Assembly (NCBI RefSeq): GCF_002117105.1
Contig: NZ_CP019343.1
Location: 2,232,001 to 2,296,000 of the forward strand
Origin: Oceanicoccus sagamiensis
GTDB taxonomy: Bacteria; Pseudomonadota; Gammaproteobacteria; Pseudomonadales; Dasaniaceae
Length of the DNA: 64,000 nucleotides
Direction: 5' to 3'
Below, one piece after another: positions 56,835-64,000 of the stretch (the first letter of the stretch is position 1; every line of letters begins with the position of its first letter). A program made the translations under genes and the position numbers. The notes under the pieces are model-generated. The model was given only the letters and a program-made list of their open reading frames with translations. It was not told where the DNA came from and made no database searches.

Positions 56835-58187
56835 ATGCCTACTGAGTTAACCTGTTTTAAAGCCTATGATATTCGGGGCCGTGTCCCTGACGAATTAAAT
56901 GCAGATATTGCCTATGCAATTGGCCGTGCCTATGCCGAAGTAGTCAAGCCTAAAAAAGTTGTGGTGGGTCATGATATTCGCTTAACCAGCCAGGAAATCA
57001 AAGCTGCGGTTTCCCAGGGTTTGATGGACGCCGGTGTTGATGTTTATGATATTGGCCAGTGCGGTACCGAAGAAATTTACTTTGCTACCTTTCATGCCGA
57101 AATGGATGGCGGTATAGCGGTTACTGCCAGTCATAACCCTAAAGATTACAACGGCATGAAGTTTGTCCGTGAAGGTTCCAAACCGATTAGTGGCGATACC
57201 GGCTTATTTGATATCAAACAATTAGCTGAGGAAAATAACTTTCCTGAAGTCGCTAGCAAAGGGCAGTTGTTCCCGCTGGATTCGGCGCAGGCCTATATCG
57301 AGCATTTGTTATCCTATGTCGATGCCGCTGCGTTAAAACCTTTAAAGGTTGTCGTGAATGCAGGTAATGGTGGCGCCGGTGCAGTGATTGATCGTATTGA
57401 ATCAAAACTGCCTTTTGATTTTATTAAATTGCACCATGAGCCGGATGGCCATTTTCCTAATGGTGTGCCTAACCCCTTATTAGTTGAGAACCGCCAAATC
57501 ACTATTGATGCCGTCAAAGAGCATAATGCAGATTTAGGTATTGCCTGGGATGGTGATTTTGATCGCTGCTTTTTCTTTGATGAAAATGGCGAGTTTATTG
57601 AAGGTTATTATGTGGTTGGCCTTTTGGCTGAAGCCTTTTTGCTCGGTAGCAGTGGTGAGAAAATAGTCCATGACCCTCGTTTGACCTGGAATACGATTGA
57701 TATTGTTGAGTCTAATGGTGGTGCTGCCGTTGAAAGTAAAACCGGCCACGCCTTTATTAAAGAACGTATGCGCCTTGAAAACGCGGTCTATGGTGGCGAG
57801 ATGAGCGCCCACCATTATTTCAGGGATTTTGCCTACTGTGATAGCGGTATGATTCCCTGGTTATTAGTGACCCAATTAATTTCAAACCGTGGCCAGACGC
57901 TTTCTTCGATGGTGGCAGAGCGCATGCAGGCCTTTCCATGTAGTGGCGAAATCAACCGGAAAATTGAGGACCCCGCTGCAGCTATTGCTAACGTTGAGGC
58001 GCATTTTGCCGCTGAGGCAAAAACGGTAGAACGAGTGGATGGTTTAAGCATGAGCTTTGGTGAATGGCGTTTTAATTTAAGAATGTCTAATACCGAGCCG
58101 GTGGTTAGATTGAATGTAGAGAGTGCTCAGAACCCCTCATTGATGAATGAGAAGACTGAGCTACTGTTATCGATGCTCAATGGTTAG
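56835..58187 (+). CDS. manB: Phosphomannomutase (ManB/CpsG type)
   Basis: 450 aa. [19 protein letters not shown], phosphoserine loop [15 protein letters not shown], metal loop [11 protein letters not shown] and sugar-binding [13 protein letters not shown] are present. It converts mannose-6-phosphate to mannose-1-phosphate, feeding ManC. It ends this operon, and a terminator follows. Confidence 0.95.
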   Translation: MPTELTCFKAYDIRGRVPDELNADIAYAIGRAYAEVVKPKKVVVGHDIRLTSQEIKAAVSQGLMDAGVDVYDIGQCGTEEIYFATFHAEMDGGIAVTASHNPKDYNGMKFVREGSKPISGDTGLFDIKQLAEENNFPEVASKGQLFPLDSAQAYIEHLLSYVDAAALKPLKVVVNAGNGGAGAVIDRIESKLPFDFIKLHHEPDGHFPNGVPNPLLVENRQITIDAVKEHNADLGIAWDGDFDRCFFFDENGEFIEGYYVVGLLAEAFLLGSSGEKIVHDPRLTWNTIDIVESNGGAAVESKTGHAFIKERMRLENAVYGGEMSAHHYFRDFAYCDSGMIPWLLVTQLISNRGQTLSSMVAERMQAFPCSGEINRKIEDPAAAIANVEAHFAAEAKTVERVDGLSMSFGEWRFNLRMSNTEPVVRLNVESAQNPSLMNEKTELLLSMLNG

Positions 58188-58202
58188 TATTTAACCGGGT
58201 GA

Positions 58203-58233
58203 TAAAAAAAGGAGCTTTAAGCTCCTTTTTTTA
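58203..58233. terminator. Bidirectional terminator between manB and the epimerase gene
   Basis: AAAAAAAGGAGCTT and AAGCTCCTTTTTTT form a perfect stem around a single base in the convergent gap, with A and T tracts at both ends. Confidence 0.9.
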
Positions 58234-58252
58234 TGACTGCATATTACCGGAT

Positions 58253-59260
58253 TTATATTTGATAGTAGTCACGGTACCACTCTACAAAGTTTTTAACCCC
58301 GCTTTCTATGGGTGTTTCAGGTTTGTAGTCGACGTCTTTGATTAAGGCGTCCACGTCTGCATAAGTGTCAGGCACATCCCCGGGTTGCAGAGGTAGCAGG
58401 TTCATTTCTGCTTTCTTACCAAGGCAGTCTTCCAGGATTTCGATATAGCGTAATAGCTCGCAGGGTTTGTTACTGCCGATATTGTACAGGCGGTAGGGTG
58501 CTTTTGACGTGGCGGGGTCCGGGCTGTCGCCATTCCAGTCCTGGTTGGGTAGCGCTACGTTATCCAGTGTTCTGATGACCCCTTCAACAATGTCATCGAT
58601 ATACGTGAAGTCACGACGGTGGTTGCCGTAATTGAAGACATCAATAGGTTCTCCGGCCAGAATTTTGCGAGTAAACAGAAATAGGGCCATATCCGGACGT
58701 CCCCAGGGGCCGTAGACGGTAAAGAAGCGAAGGCCAGTAGTCGGTATATCAAAGAGGTGGCTGTATGTATGCGCCATCAATTCATTGGATTTTTTGCTGG
58801 CAGCATAGAGGCTAACAGGGTGGTCAACATTGTTATGCACTGAAAAAGGCATGGCAGTATTGGCGCCATAGACCGAACTACTGGACGCATATACCAAGTG
58901 TTTGGTGCCGTGGTGTCTACATCCCTCAAGGATATTTAAAAAGCCCGTAATATTGGCATCAATATAAGCTTGAGGGTTTTCGAGCGAATAGCGCACTCCG
59001 GCCTGAGCGGCGAGGTTGACCACTTTATCCGGTTGGTGGTCACTGAAAACTTTGTCTATACCTTTGGCATCTTCAATGCCAAGACGAATATCGGTAAAGC
59101 CTTTGTGGGGGGTGAGCTTGGCAAGGCGGTCTTTTTTTAGCTGTACGTCATAGTAATCATTGAGATTGTCTACGCCAATGACTTCGTCGCCTCTGGCAAG
59201 TAGACGTTGCGCTAATGTAGAGCCGATAAAGCCGGCTGTACCGGTAATTAAAATTTTCAT
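58253..59260 (-). CDS. NAD-dependent sugar-nucleotide epimerase (UDP-glucuronate 4-epimerase-like)
   Basis: 335 aa, short-chain extended dehydrogenase. [40 protein letters not shown], catalytic [19 protein letters not shown] and [22 protein letters not shown] are typical. It would epimerise a UDP-hexuronate. It is 22 bases downstream of the TviB-type dehydrogenase on the same strand, so the pair probably makes one acidic sugar. Confidence 0.9.
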   Translation of the reverse strand: MKILITGTAGFIGSTLAQRLLARGDEVIGVDNLNDYYDVQLKKDRLAKLTPHKGFTDIRLGIEDAKGIDKVFSDHQPDKVVNLAAQAGVRYSLENPQAYIDANITGFLNILEGCRHHGTKHLVYASSSSVYGANTAMPFSVHNNVDHPVSLYAASKKSNELMAHTYSHLFDIPTTGLRFFTVYGPWGRPDMALFLFTRKILAGEPIDVFNYGNHRRDFTYIDDIVEGVIRTLDNVALPNQDWNGDSPDPATSKAPYRLYNIGSNKPCELLRYIEILEDCLGKKAEMNLLPLQPGDVPDTYADVDALIKDVDYKPETPIESGVKNFVEWYRDYYQI

Positions 59261-59282
59261 AAATTATTGTTCCTAATACTTT

Positions 59283-60560
59283 TTATAATCGGCCATCCAC
59301 TTGTTCTTTGGGTAATATATTTTTCACATCAAAAAGAACGTGCTTGTTATTGCCTAGCGCCCTAATAGCCGAAGCCCCCATTGCGGCGAATTGGTCATGG
59401 GCGACACAGAGTATGATGGCGTCATAATGGCCTTTTCGGGGCGAGGCCACCAGATCGTAACCGTAGGTTTCTTGTGCTTCCTGAGCAGAGGCCCAAGGGT
59501 CGTGGATGTCAATATTAGCATGATAGGTTTGCAATTGGGCGACAATGTCGACAACCCTGGTATTGCGTAAATCAGGGCAGTTTTCTTTAAAGGTCAGGCC
59601 AAGAATCAGTATATTGGCATCTACAATATGAATACGTTTTTGGGTCATGAGTTTAATGACATTGTCAGCCACATAATTGCCCATGCTGTCATTGATACGC
59701 CGGCCGGACATAATGACTTCGGGGTGGTAGCCAATTTCCTGAGCCTTATGCGTCAGATAATAAGGGTCAACACTAATGCAGTGGCCACCGACCAGACCGG
59801 GCCGAAATGGAAGGAAGTTCCATTTGCTGCCGGCAGCTTCCAATACCTCCAGAGTATCAATATCGAGGCGGTTGAAGATTAGGGCTAGTTCATTAATTAG
59901 CGCAATATTAACATCCCGCTGGGTATTTTCGATGACTTTGGCCGCTTCGGCGACTTTGATGCTGCTGGCTTTATGGGTGCCCGCGGTGACGATTCTCTGA
60001 TATAGCTGGTCAATATAATCGCTGGCTTCGACCGTAGAGCCAGAGGTGACTTTGATAATATTGCTGACTCGGTGTTGTTTGTCGCCTGGGTTGATTCGTT
60101 CCGGGCTATAACCAGCATAGAAGTCACGATTAAAGTCCAGCTTTGATAAGTTCTCAATAATCGGGATGCAAATTTCTTCAGTGCAGCCGGGGTAAACGGT
60201 TGATTCATAAATCACAATATTCCCCTTCGATATAATGCCTCCAATCAGTTCGGATGCCTTTATAAGGGGGGTTAAATTAGGTTGCTTGTTGTTATCTATC
60301 GGCGTGGGCACTGTAACGATATAAATATCGCAATCTTGAAGTTCAGCGGCACTGCTAGTGAAGGACAGGTGAGCCGCCGTCGCCAGTTCTGCTTCGCTGA
60401 GTTCCAGGGTGGTGTCATTGCCCGCTTTTAGCTCGTTAATGCGCTGTTGATTAATATCGAAGCCTAGGCATGGCAGGGTTTTGCCGAACTCCGCGGCAAG
60501 GGGTAATCCGACGTAGCCGAGACCTATGATCGCGATTTGCGGATGTTCCTTAAATGTCAT
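59283..60560 (-). CDS. tviB: UDP-sugar 6-dehydrogenase of the TviB/VipA type
   Basis: 425 aa. NAD loop [62 protein letters not shown] and catalytic Cys in [15 protein letters not shown] fit the UDP-GlcNAc/GalNAc dehydrogenase branch (as in Vi capsule synthesis) rather than UDP-glucose dehydrogenase. An AGGAG site precedes the start. The precise UDP-sugar used is not proven by sequence. Confidence 0.86.
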   Translation of the reverse strand: MTFKEHPQIAIIGLGYVGLPLAAEFGKTLPCLGFDINQQRINELKAGNDTTLELSEAELATAAHLSFTSSAAELQDCDIYIVTVPTPIDNNKQPNLTPLIKASELIGGIISKGNIVIYESTVYPGCTEEICIPIIENLSKLDFNRDFYAGYSPERINPGDKQHRVSNIIKVTSGSTVEASDYIDQLYQRIVTAGTHKASSIKVAEAAKVIENTQRDVNIALINELALIFNRLDIDTLEVLEAAGSKWNFLPFRPGLVGGHCISVDPYYLTHKAQEIGYHPEVIMSGRRINDSMGNYVADNVIKLMTQKRIHIVDANILILGLTFKENCPDLRNTRVVDIVAQLQTYHANIDIHDPWASAQEAQETYGYDLVASPRKGHYDAIILCVAHDQFAAMGASAIRALGNNKHVLFDVKNILPKEQVDGRL

Positions 60561-61048
60561 GTATTACTCCTATAAATATACTGCTTTTGCGCCATCAATA
60601 AGTGCGGAGATGGCCCTGTCCACTGGCCTGCTAACGCTGTTGCTGCTGACCACCAAGGGACTCTGTTAGTGCAGGGCTGTTCTATTATAGTCAATGATGA
60701 CCCAAGAGGTGGCGCGGTCGATATCCAGTGAGGGGCAGATTGGTAAAAGTTGGCAATATTTACTGCTAATTGGTCAATAATTGCTCATTCATTATGTGGG
60801 GAGCTTCTCGTTGATTAAAGCTTAATTGGCATAATTACCAGTAAAGATGCAGAGCATTGAATACAGACTATATTAAAATGGTTTAGCGATTAAATAAGAG
60901 TGTAATAGATCCTGAGAAACGGGGCTTAATCAATAGAATATTCTGGTTTGGTGGCTCAGGTTCTTTTGCCAATAAATAACAAGTGATAACTCGCGTATAA
61001 TGGCTTAACACGAGTGATTGGTGCTCAATGAGGGAGTAACTTAGCTAA
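60561..61048. other. Intergenic region before the exopolysaccharide operon
   Basis: About 490 bases, AT-rich, no gene found. It is flanked by divergent genes, so promoters for both directions are expected. On the plus strand a perfect TATAAT (60996-61001) lies 48 bases before the GTG start at 61049, but the -35 position is poor (TAAATA), so an activator may be needed. No obvious riboswitch is seen. Confidence 0.5.
60973..61001 (+). promoter_or_regulatory. Candidate promoter of the exopolysaccharide operon
   Basis: The -10 box is perfect (TATAAT, 60996-61001); the -35 region 17 bases upstream (TAAATA) is weak. Confidence 0.4.
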
Positions 61049-62461
61049 GTGGCACATATTCAAGTCTTTAATCATCATGTTCAGCTGCCCTATATTTTCT
61101 TATCGATTGTAGAATTTTTTGTGCTTGGCCTGACTGCCTATATAGGCTTGGCCTATAGCACCCTCGGTGTCGATCTGTTTTTCTATAGCCCGTCCCCTCA
61201 GACAACGCAATATGTACTGATTTACGCCTCTGTCATGCTGTTATCTACCTACGCTATGGGGGTGTATGGTGCCGGTATCTCCGAGGGTTTTGGCAGTATG
61301 TTTATCCGGACGGTAGTCAGTTACTGTCTTTTGGGTGCAGCTTCGCTGGTGTTACTTAGTTATGTATTGATAGGCCTGACCGAGAGTCGGGGGGCCTTAT
61401 TTGCTTCTGCGACCCTATCTTTACTCGGGGTGGCGCTGGTGCGCTGGTTCTTCTATTCGATAGTCGATGCGAGTCAGCTTAAACGTCGTATATTGGTATT
61501 GGGTGCAGGTCAGCGTGCCGCCAAGATTATCCAGCGTATTGAGGCTGAGCAGTTTATCGGTAGTGAAATTATTGGATTTATTCCATCTGATCCTGATGAG
61601 CCGGTCGTTGACAGGTCTTTGCTGTTAGACCCGGTAGCAGGGCTTAGGGAGTTAGTGGAGCGCCTGGAGATAGATGAGATCCTGGTGGCCATTGATGAGC
61701 GCCGTCGCGATAAAGGTAGCTTCTTTCCTTTGCAAGAGCTGCTGGATTGCAAACTGTCTGGCACCCGCATTACCGAGGTTGTTGAGTTTTACGAGCGTGA
61801 ATTCCTAAGGATTGAGCTGGCAGAGATTACTACTAGCTGGATGTTGTTTCGCAATCAGTTCCGTTATAGCCAAAGCCGTGATAAGACGAAACGGGTCTTT
61901 GATATTGCCATAAGTTTGGCCTTGCTGTTCTTGGTATGGCCGCTGATGTTGCTGACGGCTGTTGCGGTATTTCTGGAAACCGGAGCGCCTATTTTTTATT
62001 CCCAGCAGCGTGTTGGTTTTAAAGGGAAGATATTTAAAATCTATAAGTTTCGCAGTATGAGGCAGGATGCCGAGAAAGGTGGCAAGGCTGTGTGGGCGCA
62101 AGCGAATGATAGTCGGGTGACCCGAGTGGGGGCTTTTATTAGAAATACCCGGCTCGATGAGCTGCCGCAGCTGTTTAATGTGATTAAAGGCGAGATGAGC
62201 TTTATTGGGCCCCGCCCTGAGCGACCTGAGTTCGTAGAATCCTTGTCAAAAGAAATCAAACTTTACGATATACGCCATAGGGTGAAGCCGGGTTTGATGG
62301 GGTGGGCACAGCTCAAATATTCCTATGGCGCCTCTGTAGATGATGCTGCTAATAAGCTAGTCTATGACCTATACTACGTAAAGAATCACAGTATTCTGCT
62401 GGATATATTAATCGTTGTGCAAAGTGTAGAAGTTATTCTGTTAGGTAAGGGAGTTAGATAG
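61049..62461 (+). CDS. Undecaprenyl-phosphate sugar phosphotransferase, XrtA/PEP-CTERM-associated type
   Basis: 470 aa. Four to five N-terminal membrane helices precede a nucleotide-binding-fold domain (RRILVLGAGQRAAKIIQRIEAEQF). The catalytic C-terminal domain begins after a helix (ISLALLFLVWPLMLLTAVAV) with YSQQRVGFKGKIFKIYKFRSM, TRLDELPQLFNVIKGEMSFIGPRPERPEF. It primes polysaccharide synthesis by moving a sugar phosphate to undecaprenyl phosphate. The full-length pattern is that of the EpsB-type enzyme found with exosortase A. GTG start with GGGAG about 12 bases upstream. It is first of a plus-strand operon. Confidence 0.9.
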   Translation: MAHIQVFNHHVQLPYIFLSIVEFFVLGLTAYIGLAYSTLGVDLFFYSPSPQTTQYVLIYASVMLLSTYAMGVYGAGISEGFGSMFIRTVVSYCLLGAASLVLLSYVLIGLTESRGALFASATLSLLGVALVRWFFYSIVDASQLKRRILVLGAGQRAAKIIQRIEAEQFIGSEIIGFIPSDPDEPVVDRSLLLDPVAGLRELVERLEIDEILVAIDERRRDKGSFFPLQELLDCKLSGTRITEVVEFYEREFLRIELAEITTSWMLFRNQFRYSQSRDKTKRVFDIAISLALLFLVWPLMLLTAVAVFLETGAPIFYSQQRVGFKGKIFKIYKFRSMRQDAEKGGKAVWAQANDSRVTRVGAFIRNTRLDELPQLFNVIKGEMSFIGPRPERPEFVESLSKEIKLYDIRHRVKPGLMGWAQLKYSYGASVDDAANKLVYDLYYVKNHSILLDILIVVQSVEVILLGKGVR

Positions 62462-62462
62462 T

Positions 62463-63119
62463 ATGAAACGCATACAATCCAATCATTTTTTAGCGGGTTT
62501 AGCAGCGTGGTCGTCATGGCTGTTGCTGACTATGGTTGTCTTACTTTCTGCCTGTAGTAGCAATACCTCCCAGCCAATCATGGCACCTGAAGATATTCAG
62601 GAATACAGTGCGGAGCCTTATAAAATTGGCGTAGGTGATATCATAAAAGTTGATGTCTGGGGCAACGAGAAATTGAGCCTTGAAGTACCTGTGAGGCCCG
62701 ATGGAAAAATATCCATGTCGCTGGTAGGTGATGTGTTGGCGGCTGGTTTTACCACAGAGTCGTTGGCTGAGTCAGTGTCAGAAAAATTATTAGAGTATAT
62801 CAAGAACCCTCAGGTAACCGTTATTGTCACCAACCCCAGTAGCTCAGATTTTCAGCAGCGCATTCGAGTGACGGGTGCGGTGCAAAGTCCGCAGTCAGTC
62901 CCCTATAGAAAGGGTATGACTGTATTAGATTTGGTGTTATTGGCAGGTGGCCCCAATGAGTTTGCAATCAGTAATGATTCCAAGCTTTATCGTAAAGTAC
63001 AGGGGCAGGTTAAGGTCTACCCCATTTATCTGGAAGATATCTTGAGGTCGGGAAAGCTTGATACCAATTATATGTTAGTTCCATCTGACATAGTGACTGT
63101 TCCAGAACGATCGTTTTAG
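62463..63119 (+). CDS. Outer-membrane polysaccharide export lipoprotein (Wza-like, XrtA-associated)
   Basis: 218 aa. Lipoprotein signal with LLSAC (Cys about 31). The export domain has YKIGVGDIIKVDVWGNEKLSLEVPVRPDGKISMSLVGDV and the SLBB-like part RIRVTGAVQSPQSVPYRKGMTVLDLVLLAGG. It is shorter than Wza (about 370 aa) and lacks the C-terminal helix, as is usual for the exosortase-linked group. It begins one base after the preceding stop. Confidence 0.9.
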   Translation: MKRIQSNHFLAGLAAWSSWLLLTMVVLLSACSSNTSQPIMAPEDIQEYSAEPYKIGVGDIIKVDVWGNEKLSLEVPVRPDGKISMSLVGDVLAAGFTTESLAESVSEKLLEYIKNPQVTVIVTNPSSSDFQQRIRVTGAVQSPQSVPYRKGMTVLDLVLLAGGPNEFAISNDSKLYRKVQGQVKVYPIYLEDILRSGKLDTNYMLVPSDIVTVPERSF

Positions 63120-63138
63120 GAGGTAGGAAATTTAGAAG

Positions 63139-64000
63139 ATGGAAACTAGCTATTATACAGAGCTTTTAACGGCTGTTGTTCGTGAGTTGATTGAGTGGCG
63201 AAATTGGGTCGTTGGGGTATTCCTTGTTGTGGTTTTCACTGTGCTGGGTGTTGGCTTTTTTTGGCCGGAGCGTTATGAGACCAGTGCCATGCTCTACGCT
63301 GATGTAACAAATATTATTCAGCCTCTATTGAAAGGCCGGGCCGAGTTGACCGCTATTGATCGATCGGAGCAGGCCAGAGAGCAAATCTATACCCGAAAGA
63401 TCATGCTTAAAGTCGCTAATGAAATTGGCATGATTGACAGCTTTACCACTGTTGAAGAGCAAGAGGGAAAGATTGCAAGCTTAAGAAAAAACATTGGTAT
63501 AAAAAATGAGGGGAAGAATTACTTTAGGGTTAATTATTCAAATCATAACCAGGACACCTCCTTTAATGTGCTCAATGCTGTTGTCGATTCTTTTATTAAG
63601 GAAACCTCAGAGAAAAGACGAAAGGAAAGTCGTAGTGCTTATGAGTTTATTGAGCAGCAGGTTGTTTCCTATAAGCGTCAGTTGTTATTGGCGGAAACAC
63701 AGTTAAAAGAATTCAAATCAAAAAATCTGGATGGCGATCAGCGCTCAGTGTCTGCACGAATTAATCAGTTACGTTTACAGATTGAAGAGTTGAAACTTAC
63801 TATTGGCGAAACAGATGCTAGAGATAAATCACTTCGTGAGCAGATGAAAAATGAAAGCGAGTATCTTTCTGCAAAAAGCAAAGTTGATGAAGAAAAGGCC
63901 AGGCTGGCTATGCTAAAAGAGGCTCTTGATAAATTGCGGTTAAGCTATCAAGAAACCTACCCGGATATTGTTACGTTGAAGCAGCAAATTTCAGCTCAGC
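63139..64000 (+). CDS. Polysaccharide chain-length determinant protein (Wzz/GNVR, XrtA-associated), partial
   Basis: At least 287 residues, cut by the window end. METSYYTELLTAVVRELIEWRNW is followed by the first membrane helix (GVFLVVVFTVLGVGFFW), ERYETSAMLYAD, and long coiled-coil segments (about 165-285) with YPDIVTLKQQI near the end. It sits in the inner membrane and sets chain length with the export protein upstream. An AGGAGGT site lies 16 bases upstream. The frame is open to base 64000. Confidence 0.9.
   Translation, partial: METSYYTELLTAVVRELIEWRNWVVGVFLVVVFTVLGVGFFWPERYETSAMLYADVTNIIQPLLKGRAELTAIDRSEQAREQIYTRKIMLKVANEIGMIDSFTTVEEQEGKIASLRKNIGIKNEGKNYFRVNYSNHNQDTSFNVLNAVVDSFIKETSEKRRKESRSAYEFIEQQVVSYKRQLLLAETQLKEFKSKNLDGDQRSVSARINQLRLQIEELKLTIGETDARDKSLREQMKNESEYLSAKSKVDEEKARLAMLKEALDKLRLSYQETYPDIVTLKQQISAQ

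Overview
The window is a stretch of a gammaproteobacterial chromosome. The evidence is the str/S10/spc/alpha ribosomal gene order, the fabA-fabB pair, the divergent uvrA/ssb pair, and exopolysaccharide genes of the type linked to exosortase (XrtA/PEP-CTERM). A VPLPA-CTERM-type protein and the general look of the proteins suggest a marine gammaproteobacterium, perhaps near Cellvibrionales/Spongiibacteraceae. The lineage is an inference, not something the sequence proves.

Layout. Bases 1-1410 hold the last codons of fusA, then tuf and its terminator. Bases 1684-18764 are a 17-kb accessory locus lodged between tuf and rpsJ, where most relatives have nothing or very little. It encodes a membrane Ser/Thr kinase with an outside formylglycine-enzyme-like domain, a two-partner-secretion transporter (TpsB) and a giant secreted adhesin-like TpsA protein (about 4,130 aa if two one-base frameshifts are repaired). 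TpsA carries about 23 tandem 42-residue repeats followed by a second, 79-residue repeat family. Bases 18945-33345 are the S10, spc and alpha ribosomal operons (rpsJ to rplQ, with secY, rpmJ and rpoA), opened by a strong sigma-70-type promoter and closed by a strong terminator.

Bases 33393-44272 are an accessory metabolic and stress region. It holds a quinone oxidoreductase, a VPLPA-CTERM protein, two NTF2/SnoaL-like proteins, a tandem pair of metallo-beta-lactamase-fold proteins (the first with no metal ligands left), a VOC protein, a DUF3604 lipoprotein, an odd Trp/Cys-rich hypothetical protein, an hfq gene away from its usual neighbours, a small monooxygenase, a UspE-like protein and an exported 2-hydroxyacid dehydrogenase. 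Bases 44304-53083 hold uvrA, ssb, a degenerate RmlD-like protein, moaB, moeA and the fabB/fabA unsaturated fatty acid genes. They are interspersed with small palindromic and MITE-like repeats.

Bases 53197-64000 are polysaccharide genes. ugd, manC, galU and manB make UDP-glucuronate, GDP-mannose, UDP-glucose and mannose-1-phosphate. A TviB-type dehydrogenase and an epimerase supply a further acidic sugar. The priming glycosyltransferase, outer-membrane export lipoprotein and chain-length protein (cut by the window end) begin an XrtA-type exopolysaccharide operon. The most notable features are the kinase/TpsB/TpsA locus, its near-identical internal repeat duplication, and three places (two in tpsA, one in rplC) where one missing G in a G run explains a broken or overlong frame. 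The last could be real (phase variation) or sequencing error.
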